A stretch of 64,000 nucleotides of DNA from Balamuthia mandrillaris (taxonomy: Eukaryota; Discosea; Longamoebia; Balamuthiidae): positions 98,501-162,500 of the forward strand of contig JAVKOQ010000092.1 of assembly GCA_031835245.1 (NCBI GenBank), read 5' to 3'. This document shows, one piece after another, positions 41,078-56,098 of the stretch; within the stretch, counting starts at the first letter, position 1; every line of letters begins with the position of its first letter. The translations under genes were made by a program, and so were the position numbers. A model generated the notes under the pieces. It had not been told where the DNA came from and made no database searches. It saw only the letters and a program-made list of their open reading frames with translations.

Positions 41078-41567
41078 ATGCCAAAGAAGAAAACACAGCA
41101 TGGGGCGGCTGCACAACAGGCCGCAAAGAACGATCCGTTCTACGCACAAGTGAAACGTATGAGAGCAGATCAAAAAAGACAAAAGGAAGAAAAACATCAA
41201 CTGTACGGCTTGCTTCCCCTCTTTTTTTTTTCCCGTCTCGATCAATCTAAATCTAATCTGAACTCTCTCCTATTTTTTGCCCCTTTTCTCTCCCCAAAAC
41301 AGAAAATCAACGGCTACACAACCAGCTTCAGACACGACCAACAAACGCGGCATCAACTACCAGATCAAGAAGAACAAAGGCCTAACGCCCCACCGAAAGA
41401 AGGAGAACCGGAACGCCCGCGTCAAGTACCGCAACAAATACACCAAAGCCCTCAAAAAGTACAACCACCACCGGCCGGGCGTCAAGAAGGACCTCAACCC
41501 CGTTGCCTACGGCGGGGAGAGCAGCGGCATCAACCCTTTCGTGGTCAAAAGCATTTCGTTGAGTTGA
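41078..41567 (+). CDS. Short Sas10/Utp3 C-terminal domain protein
   Basis: Two exons (41078-41202, 41303-41567) give 129 residues. The C-terminal 80 residues (KRGINYQIKKNKGLTPHRKK, NARVKYRNKYTKALKK, YGGESSGINPFVVKS) match the conserved C-terminal domain of Sas10/Utp3, a subunit of the small-subunit processome in pre-rRNA processing. Full-length Utp3 is usually over 400 residues with an N-terminal Sas10/C1D domain, absent here. The N-terminal part (NDPFYAQVKRMRADQKRQKE) still resembles the segment before the domain in Utp3. Either the protein is reduced to its end domain or upstream exons were missed; no candidate exon was found up to the CHMP1 start at 40869. Confidence 0.75.
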
Positions 41568-41687
41568 ACAAAACATCGAAAAAAAAATGGATCAAATGAA
41601 TTTTTTTGAATGAAAAAAACAACAAAAAAGAAAAAGAAAAAGAAAAAGAGAGGAAGGTGAACGGCAGAAGCTCTTGGCTCAGTTTCT

Positions 41688-44600
41688 CTACTTGGTAAAG
41701 TCAAACATATCGTTGCTGAACAGGTCGTTGTCGAGCTTCTCCTCGTCATCTCCAAACAAACTGCCGGAAGAAGAAGCAGTGGAGTTCTTCGGTTCGCTCT
41801 GCTTGGCAGGAGAGGCGGCAGCCTTGGTGGAGGACAACCACGCAGAACCATCATCCTCCCCATCGGCTTCAGTCAGAGAGGACCCACCAAATAGATCCAA
41901 CGGGTCGGAGACGAAGGCCTTCTTTGACTTGGTTGGTGTGTTGTTGACGCTGGTCGAAGTCTTTTCTTTCTCCTTTTCTTGCTGGTCTTCGTCTTCCTCT
42001 TGGCGTTCTGCTTCGTCGTTGTTCGCAGAAGTGGAGTCGGAGAACGGATCACCAAAGAGAGCGTTTGTGTCTGTCACGAATGGTTTGCTGCTGCCAGAGG
42101 AGCTCTTTCTCCCTTTCTTGGCAGACGAGGAGGAGAAAAAGTCGTTGGCCTCCTCTTCCTTCCCACCAACGGCAAAGTTGAAGCCATCATCTCCAAAGAG
42201 AGCACTTGTTGGGTCTTTCTTTTTTGTTGGCTGTTCTTCTTTCTTATCTTCGTCTTCTTCCTTCTCTTCTTTCTCTTCTCCATATTCAGCAAAAGGATCG
42301 TAATCCTCATCCTCTTGTTCTTCTTTCGTTTCTTCTTGTTCTTCCTTTTGCTCTTCCGTCTGTTCTTCCGCTTTCTCCTCAACACCAAGGTCTTCCTCTT
42401 TTTCTTCTACCTTTTCCTCATCTTTCTGGTCTTGCTCCTCCTCATGTAGCTCTTCCTTTTCTTTTTGTTCTTCTTCTTGTTCTTGTTCTTCTTCTTCTTC
42501 TTCTTCTTCTTGTTCTTCTTCTTCTTTCTGTTCTTGCTCCTCCTCATGAGTCTCTTCCTTTGTTTCTTCTTGTTCTTCCTCGAATTTTTCTTCTGGTTCT
42601 TCTTGACCAGCCGAAGGCTGTTGTTCTTCTCCCTCATTCTCCACTTCTTCTATTTTTTCTGGTTGTTCAGCATCCATGTCCTCTACATCAGGAAGATCGA
42701 ATCCTCCTTCATCCTCTCTTCCTTCCTCTCCAGCGTCTTCATAGTCGTCATATTCTCCTTCGCCTTCTCCTTCTCCTTCACCGAAATCCTCCTCACCATA
42801 TTCGCCCTCATCACCAATGCCTACGCCAACTTCATCCTTCAACCGAGCCTCCTCCTCTTCTAAACGTTTCATTTCTTCCTGAATTCTTCTTTCCTCTTCA
42901 TCCAAGTCAGCGTCTTCATAATCCTCATCTTCTGCGTCCTTTTCCACAGCTTCTTCAGCTGTTCCGTCCTCTTGTTCTTGTTCTTCTTCTACATCGACTG
43001 TCGGCTCCTCTTTTTGTTCTTGCCGTTCAGGTATTTCTTTTTCTTCTTCATCATGCTGCTCTTCTTCGACGACAGGAACCACCTTTTCTTCTTTCTCTTC
43101 GTCTGTCTCTTCCTTTTCCTCCTCTTGTTCTTGTTGCTCTTTTTCCTCTTCGTTTTTTTCTTCTTCCTTTGGTGCGCCTGAAAGCAAAGCACTGAGAGGA
43201 TCGTCCACAACTGCCTCTGTCTCACTATCATCCGAATCACCAAAAAGAGGATTTTTAACCTTCTCTTTCTTTTTCGCTTCGGCTTGCGGCGGGTTGACCA
43301 CTTGTTTCGGGCTTTCTTCTTCCTCCGTCTCTACTTCATCATCACCAAACAGAGGATTTCGTAGCTTCTCTTGTTTTGGCTTTTCCACTTGCTCTTCCTT
43401 CCTCTGTTCTTCTTCGTCTTCTTCCTGCTCTTCTTGTCCTTGCTCTACTTCCTCACTTAACGCAGCCATGACTTCATCCTCCATGTTGCTAGTTGCCGTT
43501 GCACTCCTCTCTTCTTGCTTTGTCTCCTCTTCTACAACAGAAACTTCCAATTCAGAGGATGGCTGTTGTTCCATTTGAGGTAAAGTCGCTTCTTCTTCTT
43601 CTTTCTTGTTGACCACTACTATTTCTTTCTCTGCTTCCTCTTTCTGTTTTTGCGTTTCTTCTGCCTCATCTTCCTCCACTTCCTTCACAGCCTCTTCTAC
43701 TTCCGCTTCAGCGTCATCGACAATTTCCTGCGCAAAAGTGACGGTCTTCTTGCCAGAGGCAGAAGGAACATCAGCGGAAGACTTTTCAGCAGGTTGAACT
43801 GGTGCTGTAGCAACAGTAGCAGGCACAGCAGTTGAGGTTGCGGCTGGTGATGATGAAGGAAGAGACAACAAAGCTTCTTTCAACACATCCTCACTGTCAT
43901 CTTGCTCTTCATCTTCATCTTCTCCATCAGAACCACTAGAGAGGAAGGTATCCTCTCCCACCTCTTCCACAGGAGACGCGCTGAGCTCGCTGACCTCCTC
44001 ATAGGTGGTTTTACTGGAAGAAGCCAATAACTCCAACGTCTTTTCTTTGATGGTATCTCGCAAAGCTCCAATGATGACGTCGCCTATTTTGTTAAGCATA
44101 AAAGTAACCATCAAGGGAAAAATGACGTCAATAAAAGTCAGAGAAAAAGGGAGAGAGGAAGAGAGATCTAGGAGGGAGAGGGAAATAAGCACCATCGTAC
44201 GCTTCCTCCTCGTCAAACTCTGCTTTAAGAGAGGAGTATATCTCGTTCATGACGCGCTTCACTTGGTTAACAGCGCTGGAGTCCGCTTGCTTCTTGGTCT
44301 GCAAGACAGCCAATTTGCCCTTCTTCTTCTCCCTCTCCACTCTACGTATCGACTTCTCTGCTCGGGACTTCAAGCTCTGCGTCTCTCTCTTGGCCCTCCG
44401 CAACTCTCTCTCCTTCCTTTTCATCGCGTTTTTGAGCTTCTTCAATTCAGCGGTCTTGGCAAGAATAGCAGCAGCAGCTCCTGCTCCTCCTGCTGTTCCC
44501 GTTCCTCCAATAGCTCCTGCTCTGTTTGCCAAAGCAGCAAAACTATCTTTGGCCTTTTGCTCTCCTTCTTTAAAGCCTTTGGCGTAACCTTCTTGGAAGA

Positions 44601-47600
44601 CGCTCTCCTGCGCCTGTTTCAGGCCCTCCCTCAAACCTTCCGCCTTGCCCTCCTCGAAACGTTCTGTCTCGCGTTTCTTGGCCTGTCGTGACAGCTTCTT
44701 GCGCTCCTCCTGGTGCTGTTCTGTGAGCTCGGCTTCGCGCTTCCTCAGCTGCTTGCCCCACTTGTCCTCCATTTCCACGCGCAGCACATTCACTTCCTCC
44801 TCCACCTCTTTGCTTCTGTTCTTCTTTTCCTGACGCAGCGCCTCTTTCTCCTTGTTGAGCTGCTCCTCCAACAAAGCTTTCTCCTCGTCAAAGGCAGCCT
44901 GAAGCGCTGCTCTTTCTTTCACCACTCGCTCGGTCTTTTCCTTGAGCTGCTGGTCCAGTGTGGCGATGGTGTCCGCTTTGTCCTTAATTTCCTCCCTCAG
45001 AGCGTTGTTGTTCTTTTGGGCCTTCTTCTTGGCCAACCTCTCTTCCTCGATTTCTTGCTTTAACTCTCTGATGGTGTTCTCTCTTTCGTAGAGAGTGTTG
45101 CGGGCCTGAGTGAGTTCTCCTTTGACCTTTTCCAATTCGTTCTCGATGACTTCCTTCTCAGACTTGAGGGCATCATGGAAGCGTGTCAAGTTGGTGTAGT
45201 CCTTCTTGACGGCATTCAGCTCATCTAGGACCTCGTTCAGCTCCTTCTCCAACTTGTTCTTCGCCTCTCTCACCGCGATCAAGTTCTGTCTGGCTAGATC
45301 GGCGCTTTCCTTCAGAGTCTCTGCTCGTTGTTCCTGTATCTTGTTGTTATCCTCCAGGAATCGATCGTTCTTGGCGTGCAGTTCCGCGATTTGGGCCCTC
45401 AGCTCGTCGATGCGACGGCTCTTTTCGTTGGCCTCACGAGTGAAGGCCTCATTCTCTTCCATAATGCGGGTGATGGTTTGCACAAGGACCAGACCGCTGA
45501 TGCCATTACCTGCGCCTCCACCTTCTTTGAGTCCGGTGAAGAAAGTACCGCCAAGAATGCGGTGCATTTCGGTCATCTTGATGGATATGTCGGAGAGCAG
45601 GCGGCTGGTGTCTCTCTGGAATTCGCGAGCATCTACCAGCATTCCAACAGTGTCTGTTGGCCTGTCCGAAAGAAGTGAGGATTGCACCTATTGACGTAAA
45701 GAGAATAAGCAATAGGTGCATGAGTAGGAAAGTAAGTAATGAAGTAGAGCCCAACAAAGACAACAGAAAGAAATTGGTACCGTAGAAGAGGAACTACCAA
45801 CAGAAGAACTCATAGTTGGAATGGATGACAACTGTGGTTGATAAGCAACAGAGCTCGTTGGTGGATAGACTGCAGCAGTAGGTTGTGGATGGAGTGGTTG
45901 TTGCGGATGGTATGGTTGAGGTTGTTGGGGCTGAGGAGCATAAGTGTGTTGTTGTGGTTGCGAGGAATACAACGCCAACTGCTGGTGATTGTACTCAGGA
46001 GACACTTGTTGTGGTTGTGGTTGTGGCTGTGTCAAAAACGATACTGGAGCAGCAGCTGGTTGATGCTGTTGTTGCGGCGGCGGTTGTTGTTGACGTTGCG
46101 AAGATGGGCGTTTGTTACTGGCGGCAGGAGCGTTGCCAGCAAAAGGGGTAGCTTGGCCCAGGTTTCGCATGCGCTGAACGAGATCGGCACGTGAATCGGG
46201 CTCCTCTTCTCCCTCTGAGTCATCTGAATAGGCACCATTCTCACCGCTGCTGAGCACGTCTACGGGGGAAGGAGATGTGGGAAAGAGGGAGGAGGGCAAG
46301 GAAGAAGGCAGGTCTGGCGCAGCCGAGGAACGTTTTCCTCCTCGTTTCGCTGAACGATGCTTCTCTATTTCCACCTTTTAAAGAAAGGAGCAGCAGTGTT
46401 ATGTTTTGAGAGGCGGAGAGAAAGGGAAACAGAAGAGATACCTCGAACAAGAGAATGGCATTAGCAGGAATATCAGGAGCACCAGAGCCACCATATCCCA
46501 TGGAAGGAGGCACAGCCAGGAGGCGTTTGCCCTCCCGCTTCATGCCTACCAGACCTTCCTCCCATCCAGCGATAACCTCACCGGCTCCAAGCGTGATCTT
46601 CATGACATCTTCATCCACGTTTGAGTCAAAGAGTCGTCCTACTTTGCCACCTTCTTCCAGCCAACCGGAATAACGAAGCCCTATGGTGTCTCCTTCCTCT
46701 ACCACCTGAAGAAAATAACGAGTATTTACGTTGTCAGTGGTATAAAACCCAAGAAACATTTTTTAAAAAAAAAATAGGAAAGCAAGGGGTAGAGGGCAAT
46801 AAATGAAGCAAAACAGAAAAAAACAAAGCAAACAAGAATGAAAAAGTACCTTGACTTTGCCAGGCTTCACATCTTGAATGACAAGAGACCGGCCTCCATC
46901 AGCCAAGCACTTGGCCATCACAACGTTCAAAGAGAACTTGGTGCACTCCTCAATGGTGCGGAAGAGCAGGGACCAATTTTGTCCGTTGTCATCATTGAAA
47001 TTGACGTAGAGGTCGTTCTGTATCGCAAACTCGAACTTGCGAGTGATCTTGGTCGTGCAGATGTGCTGCTCTTTGGTGTAGTAGAGGAGCAGCTGGTAGG
47101 CCTGCGTGGAGCGAGTGCCGAGAACGGCGGCGCCTACCTTGCCCATTGCATCGTGCTGTCCTTTGCTGGTGTTGCTGTTTTGGTTTTATTGGATCGTTAT
47201 TTTCGTAAAATAAAACAAAAAATTGATGACGTACTATTTGAAAAGTTGGACAGGAATGGCGTAGATGAGAGAAGGAGCGGGCTCCGCCGAGGACCGCCTG
47301 GAAGCCTTGGGGCTGTTGGCGTTGCTGCTGCCGCTGCTGCTGCTGTTACGGGGGGCACGAGCTGTCCTCCCGGCGGCAGCGGCAGTGGAGGAAGGGTCTT
47401 TCTTGGCCTTGTAGCGAAGACTGCTGTTTCCGGCAGGGGCTTGATCGGGGAACAACGACTTCAAACCACTTTTGTTTTCAAAAAAAAAAGGAGAGGGAGA
47501 AGAGCAAAGTGAAGAGATTTTGATCAATATTTTGTTTAGGTTGATGAAAGTGGAGTGAAAGAATTGTTACAAGGTTTAAAATAATAAAGAGGTTTAAAAA

Positions 47601-47774
47601 AGGATGGAAAGGGAAGAACATGGAAAGAAGAGAAGGGAGGGGAAGAGTGCGAAAGGAGGAAAGGAGAGAAAAGGAGAGAAAAAATAATAACAAAGCAAAA
47701 ACAAACAAACAAACAAACCTAGCGTTAGAGGCATCACTGCCGAAGCCTCCACCATCCTTCTTTCTTCGCAACAT
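41688..47774 (-). CDS. FKBP15: FKBP15-like protein (WH1-like, FKBP, coiled coil, acidic tail)
   Basis: Seven exons (47774-47719, 47468-47235, 47174-46850, 46705-46442, 46374-45781, 45687-44193, 44083-41688) give about 1,787 residues. The WH1/PH-like region (residues about 97-205: GKVGAAVLGTRSTQAYQLLL, NFNDDNGQNWSLLF) and FKBP domain (GLRYSGWLEEGGKVGRLFDS, GAGEVIAGWEEGLVGMKREG, KRLLAVPP) are in the order seen in FKBP15/WAFL. Then come a Gln/Pro linker and a coiled coil of nearly 500 residues. Animal FKBP15 binds actin and WIP and acts in early endosome transport. The last exon (about 800 residues) is extremely Glu-rich with repeated LFGD motifs (e.g. NPLFGDDEVE, ALFGDDGFNF), ending DLFSNDMFDF, which may bind endocytic partners. 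Confidence 0.86.
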
Positions 47775-47949
47775 CGTCTCTTTTGCCTATATAAGAGAAA
47801 AAAAACACCCGAGTGGTTTTTTTTTTTTGTGTGCGACCACCGCTACTTCGCGTGTGTGCGTGCCGCTAAACAGTTCCCCTTCCCTTCTTCTTTCCCCTTT
47901 TTTTTTTGTTCTTTTTTTGTCGCGACGAAAACGAAAAAGAAAGATTTTA

Positions 47950-47969
47950 TGTCGACGACCATGACGTCA
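47950..47969. promoter_or_regulatory. TGTCGACG plus CRE-like TGACGTCA in a divergent promoter
   Basis: TGTCGACG (47950-47957) and TGACGTCA (47962-47969) lie side by side between the FKBP15-like ATG (47774, minus) and the PPR ATG (48117, plus). Both are palindromic. TGACGTCA is the classic site for bZIP factors. Confidence 0.45.
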
Positions 47970-48116
47970 TTTTCTCCCCATCGGACGCACTCTTTTCCGG
48001 GGAGTCTTTTCCGTGCAAAACCAACGATTGAGGAGAAATGGTGAAATGGTCACCAACTGGGCACCAAAGGAGAACAAATTGTGTTCCGGGAGAGGAGGAC
48101 GAAGCGAAGACAAGGG

Positions 48117-48617
48117 ATGAGCGGAAGAGCCGAGAGGAGCTTTCGGTCGCTGGTCGGGTTGGGATGGGGCAGCTGCAAGCCTGCACGCACTTTCGTTGTT
48201 AGCACTGGCATGGTTTATCCTCAATGGAATAATGCACGACTTTACGCTTCCGGTCTTCGCCTTTTTTCTCATGTTTTCTATTGTATTCGATTTTACTGAT
48301 GCTCTTTCGCTCTCTTTCTCTTTCCAGTTCTAACCAAAGAACAAGTAGCACGGGCCAGGCAAGCTACCAAGACCAGGAAGATGCTTTATCGGCAGGGCAA
48401 ACACCTTTTGCTCGCCTTTGACAAACCCTTTCTGGCCGCTGTTCCTTCGGAAGATACAAGCGCAAAGGAGAGCTTCGTTGAAGGCCCAGCTCAAAGCAAA
48501 GCAGCGCTTGAAGCAACTACGAAGCTCCACTCGCCTAGCACCTCCGCTACGCAGACCAAACGGCCGTCACTTGCTTCTGTTAGTCCTGTTCTCTGCTTCT
48601 CTTGCTCATCATCTCTT

Positions 48618-48655
<38 letters not shown>

Positions 48656-49083
48656 TCTTCCCTCATTCTCTATGTCTCTATTCTCTTCCTTCTTTCGTTG
48701 TTGCATTTTTTATGCTGATCGTTCTTAACAAAGCACACAGACAAAGATAAACTGATGAAAGAGCTGAGCATGTTGGAGAAGGCTCCACAAGGTATGTTTA
48801 ACGAACAAGCAGCAAACGGCTTCACTTGATAACTCAGATTTTTATTATGGACCAATCTCTCGCATGTGAATAAAACAGTTACGCCGAAACGACTTTTGCC
48901 CTTGCTGGAGTTTTGTTTTCAGCTGAAACAGCAGCACGCAAACAAAAGCAAAGCAAATTTGCCTTTGGATATAGGCGAAAGGGAGCAGATATTACAACGG
49001 GTAGCGCGGCTTTTGCCAGAAAAACTGAGCGCTGGCAGTGTTTTCAGCCTTACCACTCTTATCTCACTGCTTGGTACCACGTT

Positions 49084-49130
<47 letters not shown>

Positions 49131-50322
49131 CTTATCAAATTTTTGGTGCAGGTAAAAACGATCGTTTGGATGATGCTCTGTTGGTCTATACACGCATGAG
49201 AGAAGACTATAAAAACTCTTCTGCGGCATCACTTCAATCTATTGTGTCTCTTCCCCCTTCTTCATCCCCCTCCTCTTCTATCTCGCTGACAACAACAACT
49301 TCTACTGATCCCACCTCAACACCACAAAAGCAACAATCCCGAGTAAAACCTTTGTCCGTAAGACCAAACGTTATCACTTATTCCGCGTTGATAGATTCCT
49401 GCGTCCAAAACAAACGTCTTAACACAGCCCTTGAGCTGTTTCAACAAATGACAGCGGACGGTTTAATGGGAACCACCGATAACAACGACGACAACAAGTA
49501 TGATCAACTTCACAAAACAACATCGACCAACCTTACCTCTTTGGAGCAAGAGCAACGCATGGCAGAGGAGTCCAAACCGGAAGTCTACCTCATGACTAAC
49601 CTCATCAATGGCTGCATTCGACAGAATAAACTGGAGGTGGCATTGCAGCTCTTTGCACGGATGCAAAGCAACGACGGTGGCTTACCCTCTCCTAACACTC
49701 ACACTTATGGCAGCATAATAGCTGGCCTCGTCAAGGAAGGACGGCTAGCCAAGGCGGAGGAGCTGTTCTTTGAGGAGCTGCGGCGTAATCCACATCGGTT
49801 CGTTTTCATGCCGGACGCTGTGGCTTCTTTAGCATCATCTACCAAGAAGCAGCCCACACAGCAAGAACTGTTGCAAGACATCAAATGGTTCATTGAAGCA
49901 TATGAAGGTTCGTTATTCTCTGCTGCTTTCGTCTCTCTCTTCTCACTCAGTGGACGGTAACACCCAATTTGTCACTTACAACAACAGGGAACAAAACAAA
50001 ACCTGAGAAACGAGAGTTGGTGGAGCCGCCGCACACCGTCATGCTGAACAGCGTCATCAACGGCTATCGCAAGAAACATAATTACACGCAAGCATTAGCC
50101 GTCTATAGACAGGCCTCCAACGTGCAAGGCCTGTTCTTCTCTCAGTCAACCTACAACATTCTTATCACTTGTTGTTCTCGGGCGAATCACCTGCAAGCCC
50201 TGCAAGAGGTGGTCGCTTCCATGAAGAAGGATGGCTTCCGTTTGGATGAGCTTGCGTACCACTGCCTTGTTAGGGTTTATCCCGCTGGATCGCGCGATTT
50301 TCCCAACACAGAAGCAAGCTGA
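48117..50322 (+). CDS. Mitochondrial-type pentatricopeptide repeat protein
   Basis: Six exons (48117-48252, 48328-48578, 48734-48791, 48879-49073, 49152-49907, 49988-50322) give 576 residues. The first exon encodes a leader rich in Arg, Ser and aromatic residues (MSGRAERSFRSLVGLGWGSC), poor in acids, as in mitochondrial presequences. PPR units include NVITYSALIDSCVQNKRLNT, YLMTNLINGCIRQNKLEVAL, NTHTYGSIIAGLVKEGRLAK and QSTYNILITCCSRANHLQAL. It probably binds mitochondrial RNA. ATG 47950 (on the CRE-like site) is out of frame, so 48117 was chosen. The acceptor of exon 3 (AACAAAG|CACACAG) is the one that keeps frame. Confidence 0.82.
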
Positions 50323-51106
50323 CGACAGATTTATCCGTCAAATTAAAAAAGGCTATTTAGTTCTTAATAAGAATAATGGCCATCTGCGCGCACTAAAAAT
50401 AGTATCAGTCATAGAAAGTCGTTTATCCTCGTGGACCATATATAGAGACGTAGTGCGTCTATTTCCTTTAAAGGGTCAAGCTGCCTATCTAATTTCATTC
50501 TTTTGGCCGAATGAAAAATCGTTGGAAAAGAAGGTTGGACGAAAAAAGCGCTCTCCTGTCTGTTTCTTCAAGGGCGCAGCTCTTGCAGTCACTCTCGTCA
50601 CCCATTTCTTTATTATTAGTTTTTTTTTATTTGACCGTTTTTCTTTCTTCCTTTCTTTTTTGTCAAGCCTTTTCATTTTTATTTTATTTTTTTTGGCAGG
50701 GAAGCACCAGACGGATAGCACGTTTGGCTGTCTATTTCTTCTCCTCTTTTATTTTATTTTTTTATTTTTCTGCGCAGAAGCTGTCAAATCTTTTGACGGA
50801 AACCGCTTCGCTGCAAAACCTCTTCCTTACTCTATTTTTTTTTATTTCCACCGACTTCTACTCTGTCTGTTAGAGAACAGATTTCATAGTAGCCCACTAC
50901 AGTTAGCCACTTCGTTGCCCTCTGCCCCTACTTCTTGGAACAACAATACCGCACCACTTTTTTCTTCATTATTTTTAATCCGAATCTCTGTCCCACAAAA
51001 CAAAAACCAAGCCAAACCCAACCTCCCCAAAAAAATAACTCTGGTGACAGCACCTATTTATTTTTTTTTCTCGATCGTCCTCTCTTTTCGTCTTCCTAAC
51101 AAACCC
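50323..51106. other. Intergenic AT- and T-rich region
   Basis: No gene seen. Long T runs keep a plus frame open but the translation is low-complexity Phe/Leu. It holds the 3' flank of the PPR gene and the promoter of the small downstream ORF. Confidence 0.5.
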
Positions 51107-51334
51107 ATGCAATACCTCAACACGGCCGCTTTGAGCGTAGAGCTCTTTCAACTGCACGAACGGGCCAACCACCTGCGCTACCGCATCCGAACGGCCAAAG
51201 ATCCAAACCAAAAAGCGGCCCTCCTCTACAAGCTGCAAGGCCTACAGAACACTCAGAAGCTCATGAAGTACCATCACATTGCTCTCTACCGGAAGAAGCT
51301 GGAGCTGGCGGGCAGGCGCTCGCTCAGCCTTTGA
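51107..51334 (+). CDS. Small helical protein, 75 residues
   Basis: ATG at 51107 opens a frame with balanced codon use, higher GC than its flanks and a predicted all-helix product (TAALSVELFQLHERANHLRY, AALLYKLQGLQNTQKLMKYH), rich in Leu, Arg and Lys. No TM segment or known motif; the family is not recognised. It stands alone, with long low-complexity flanks. Confidence 0.5.
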   Translation: MQYLNTAALSVELFQLHERANHLRYRIRTAKDPNQKAALLYKLQGLQNTQKLMKYHHIALYRKKLELAGRRSLSL

Positions 51335-51561
51335 CTGCCGCCTTTTCCGCCTTGAGACAACTCATACAATCGATTTTCCACGCTTCTTTTTTTTTTTTTG
51401 CTTCTACTGCTTCTCTTTTCTCAAGCTCATCTTCGCTGCTGCTTATTTATTTATTTATTGTGGAAGAGGCTCTTCGCTTCTTTTCTCTTCCTTACGGCGC
51501 ATCTCTTACTGCATCATCCTCCCCTGGTTTTCACTACAAGGGTACCCCACACTTTGTTTTT

Positions 51562-51596
<35 letters not shown>

Positions 51597-51954
51597 GTCG
51601 CAGTGCTCTATGCAGCTGCACCGGGTGTGTCTTGTTTCCCTTTTCTCTCTTTACGTTTCTCATTCGTCGTTTCTGTCTCTGTTTCTTTCTGTGTCCAACT
51701 TATTGCTGACTTTGCGTTTAGTCAAAAAACAACACCAAAAAAATCATAACAAACAACTTTTTAAGGCAGAAAGGTATCAAAACGGCTGCTCACAAGGCGT
51801 CAGCAGCCCTCCCCTCCCAAAAAAAACATGATGATGTTCGCCTTTTTGTCCATAGCATTCTTCTTCTTCTTCTTCTTCTTCTTCCCTCTTTCTTTTTTTT
51901 TTGAAAATAACCTGAAGAAAAAACAAATAACAACAGTTGCATCAACTTTACACC

Positions 51955-52005
<51 letters not shown>

Positions 52006-52263
52006 CTCGAGCTTTGGACCTTAAAACAATGGGTGATGGGGGAAGCCGTTACGGTACATCAGCATAACGGTACATTCTTGGTGCGAAGGCCTGCTACGTT
52101 TTTTTTTCCTTGTTTTTTCCCGTTTCAAATTTCCTCGTTGGATTTAATTATTGATCGTTTTTCACGGATAATTATTGGACGGGTGAACATATATTCGAAA
52201 AAATTTGAAGCGCGACAAAAAAATCGCAAATTAATTAACGCTGCAAAGAAAAAGGAAGAAAAA
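51335..52263. other. Intergenic region upstream of the Ste20-DEP kinase
   Basis: No gene is supported. It contains CT tracts (51568-51594, 51961-52003), a CTT tract (51862-51885) and, close to the kinase ATG, AT-rich words such as TTAATTATTGATC and GGATAATTATTGGAC that may be promoter elements. Confidence 0.5.
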
Positions 52264-55963
<3,700 letters not shown>

Positions 55964-56098
55964 CAACTTTCTTTTATATACAACCGAACTGATGAGCTGA
56001 AAAAAAGCATCCAACATTCTTCTAACGCTGGACACAAAAACAAAAATCTATAGACAGATGAAAGACGAGGAGAGAAGACAGAAGGAATGAAAGAAGAA

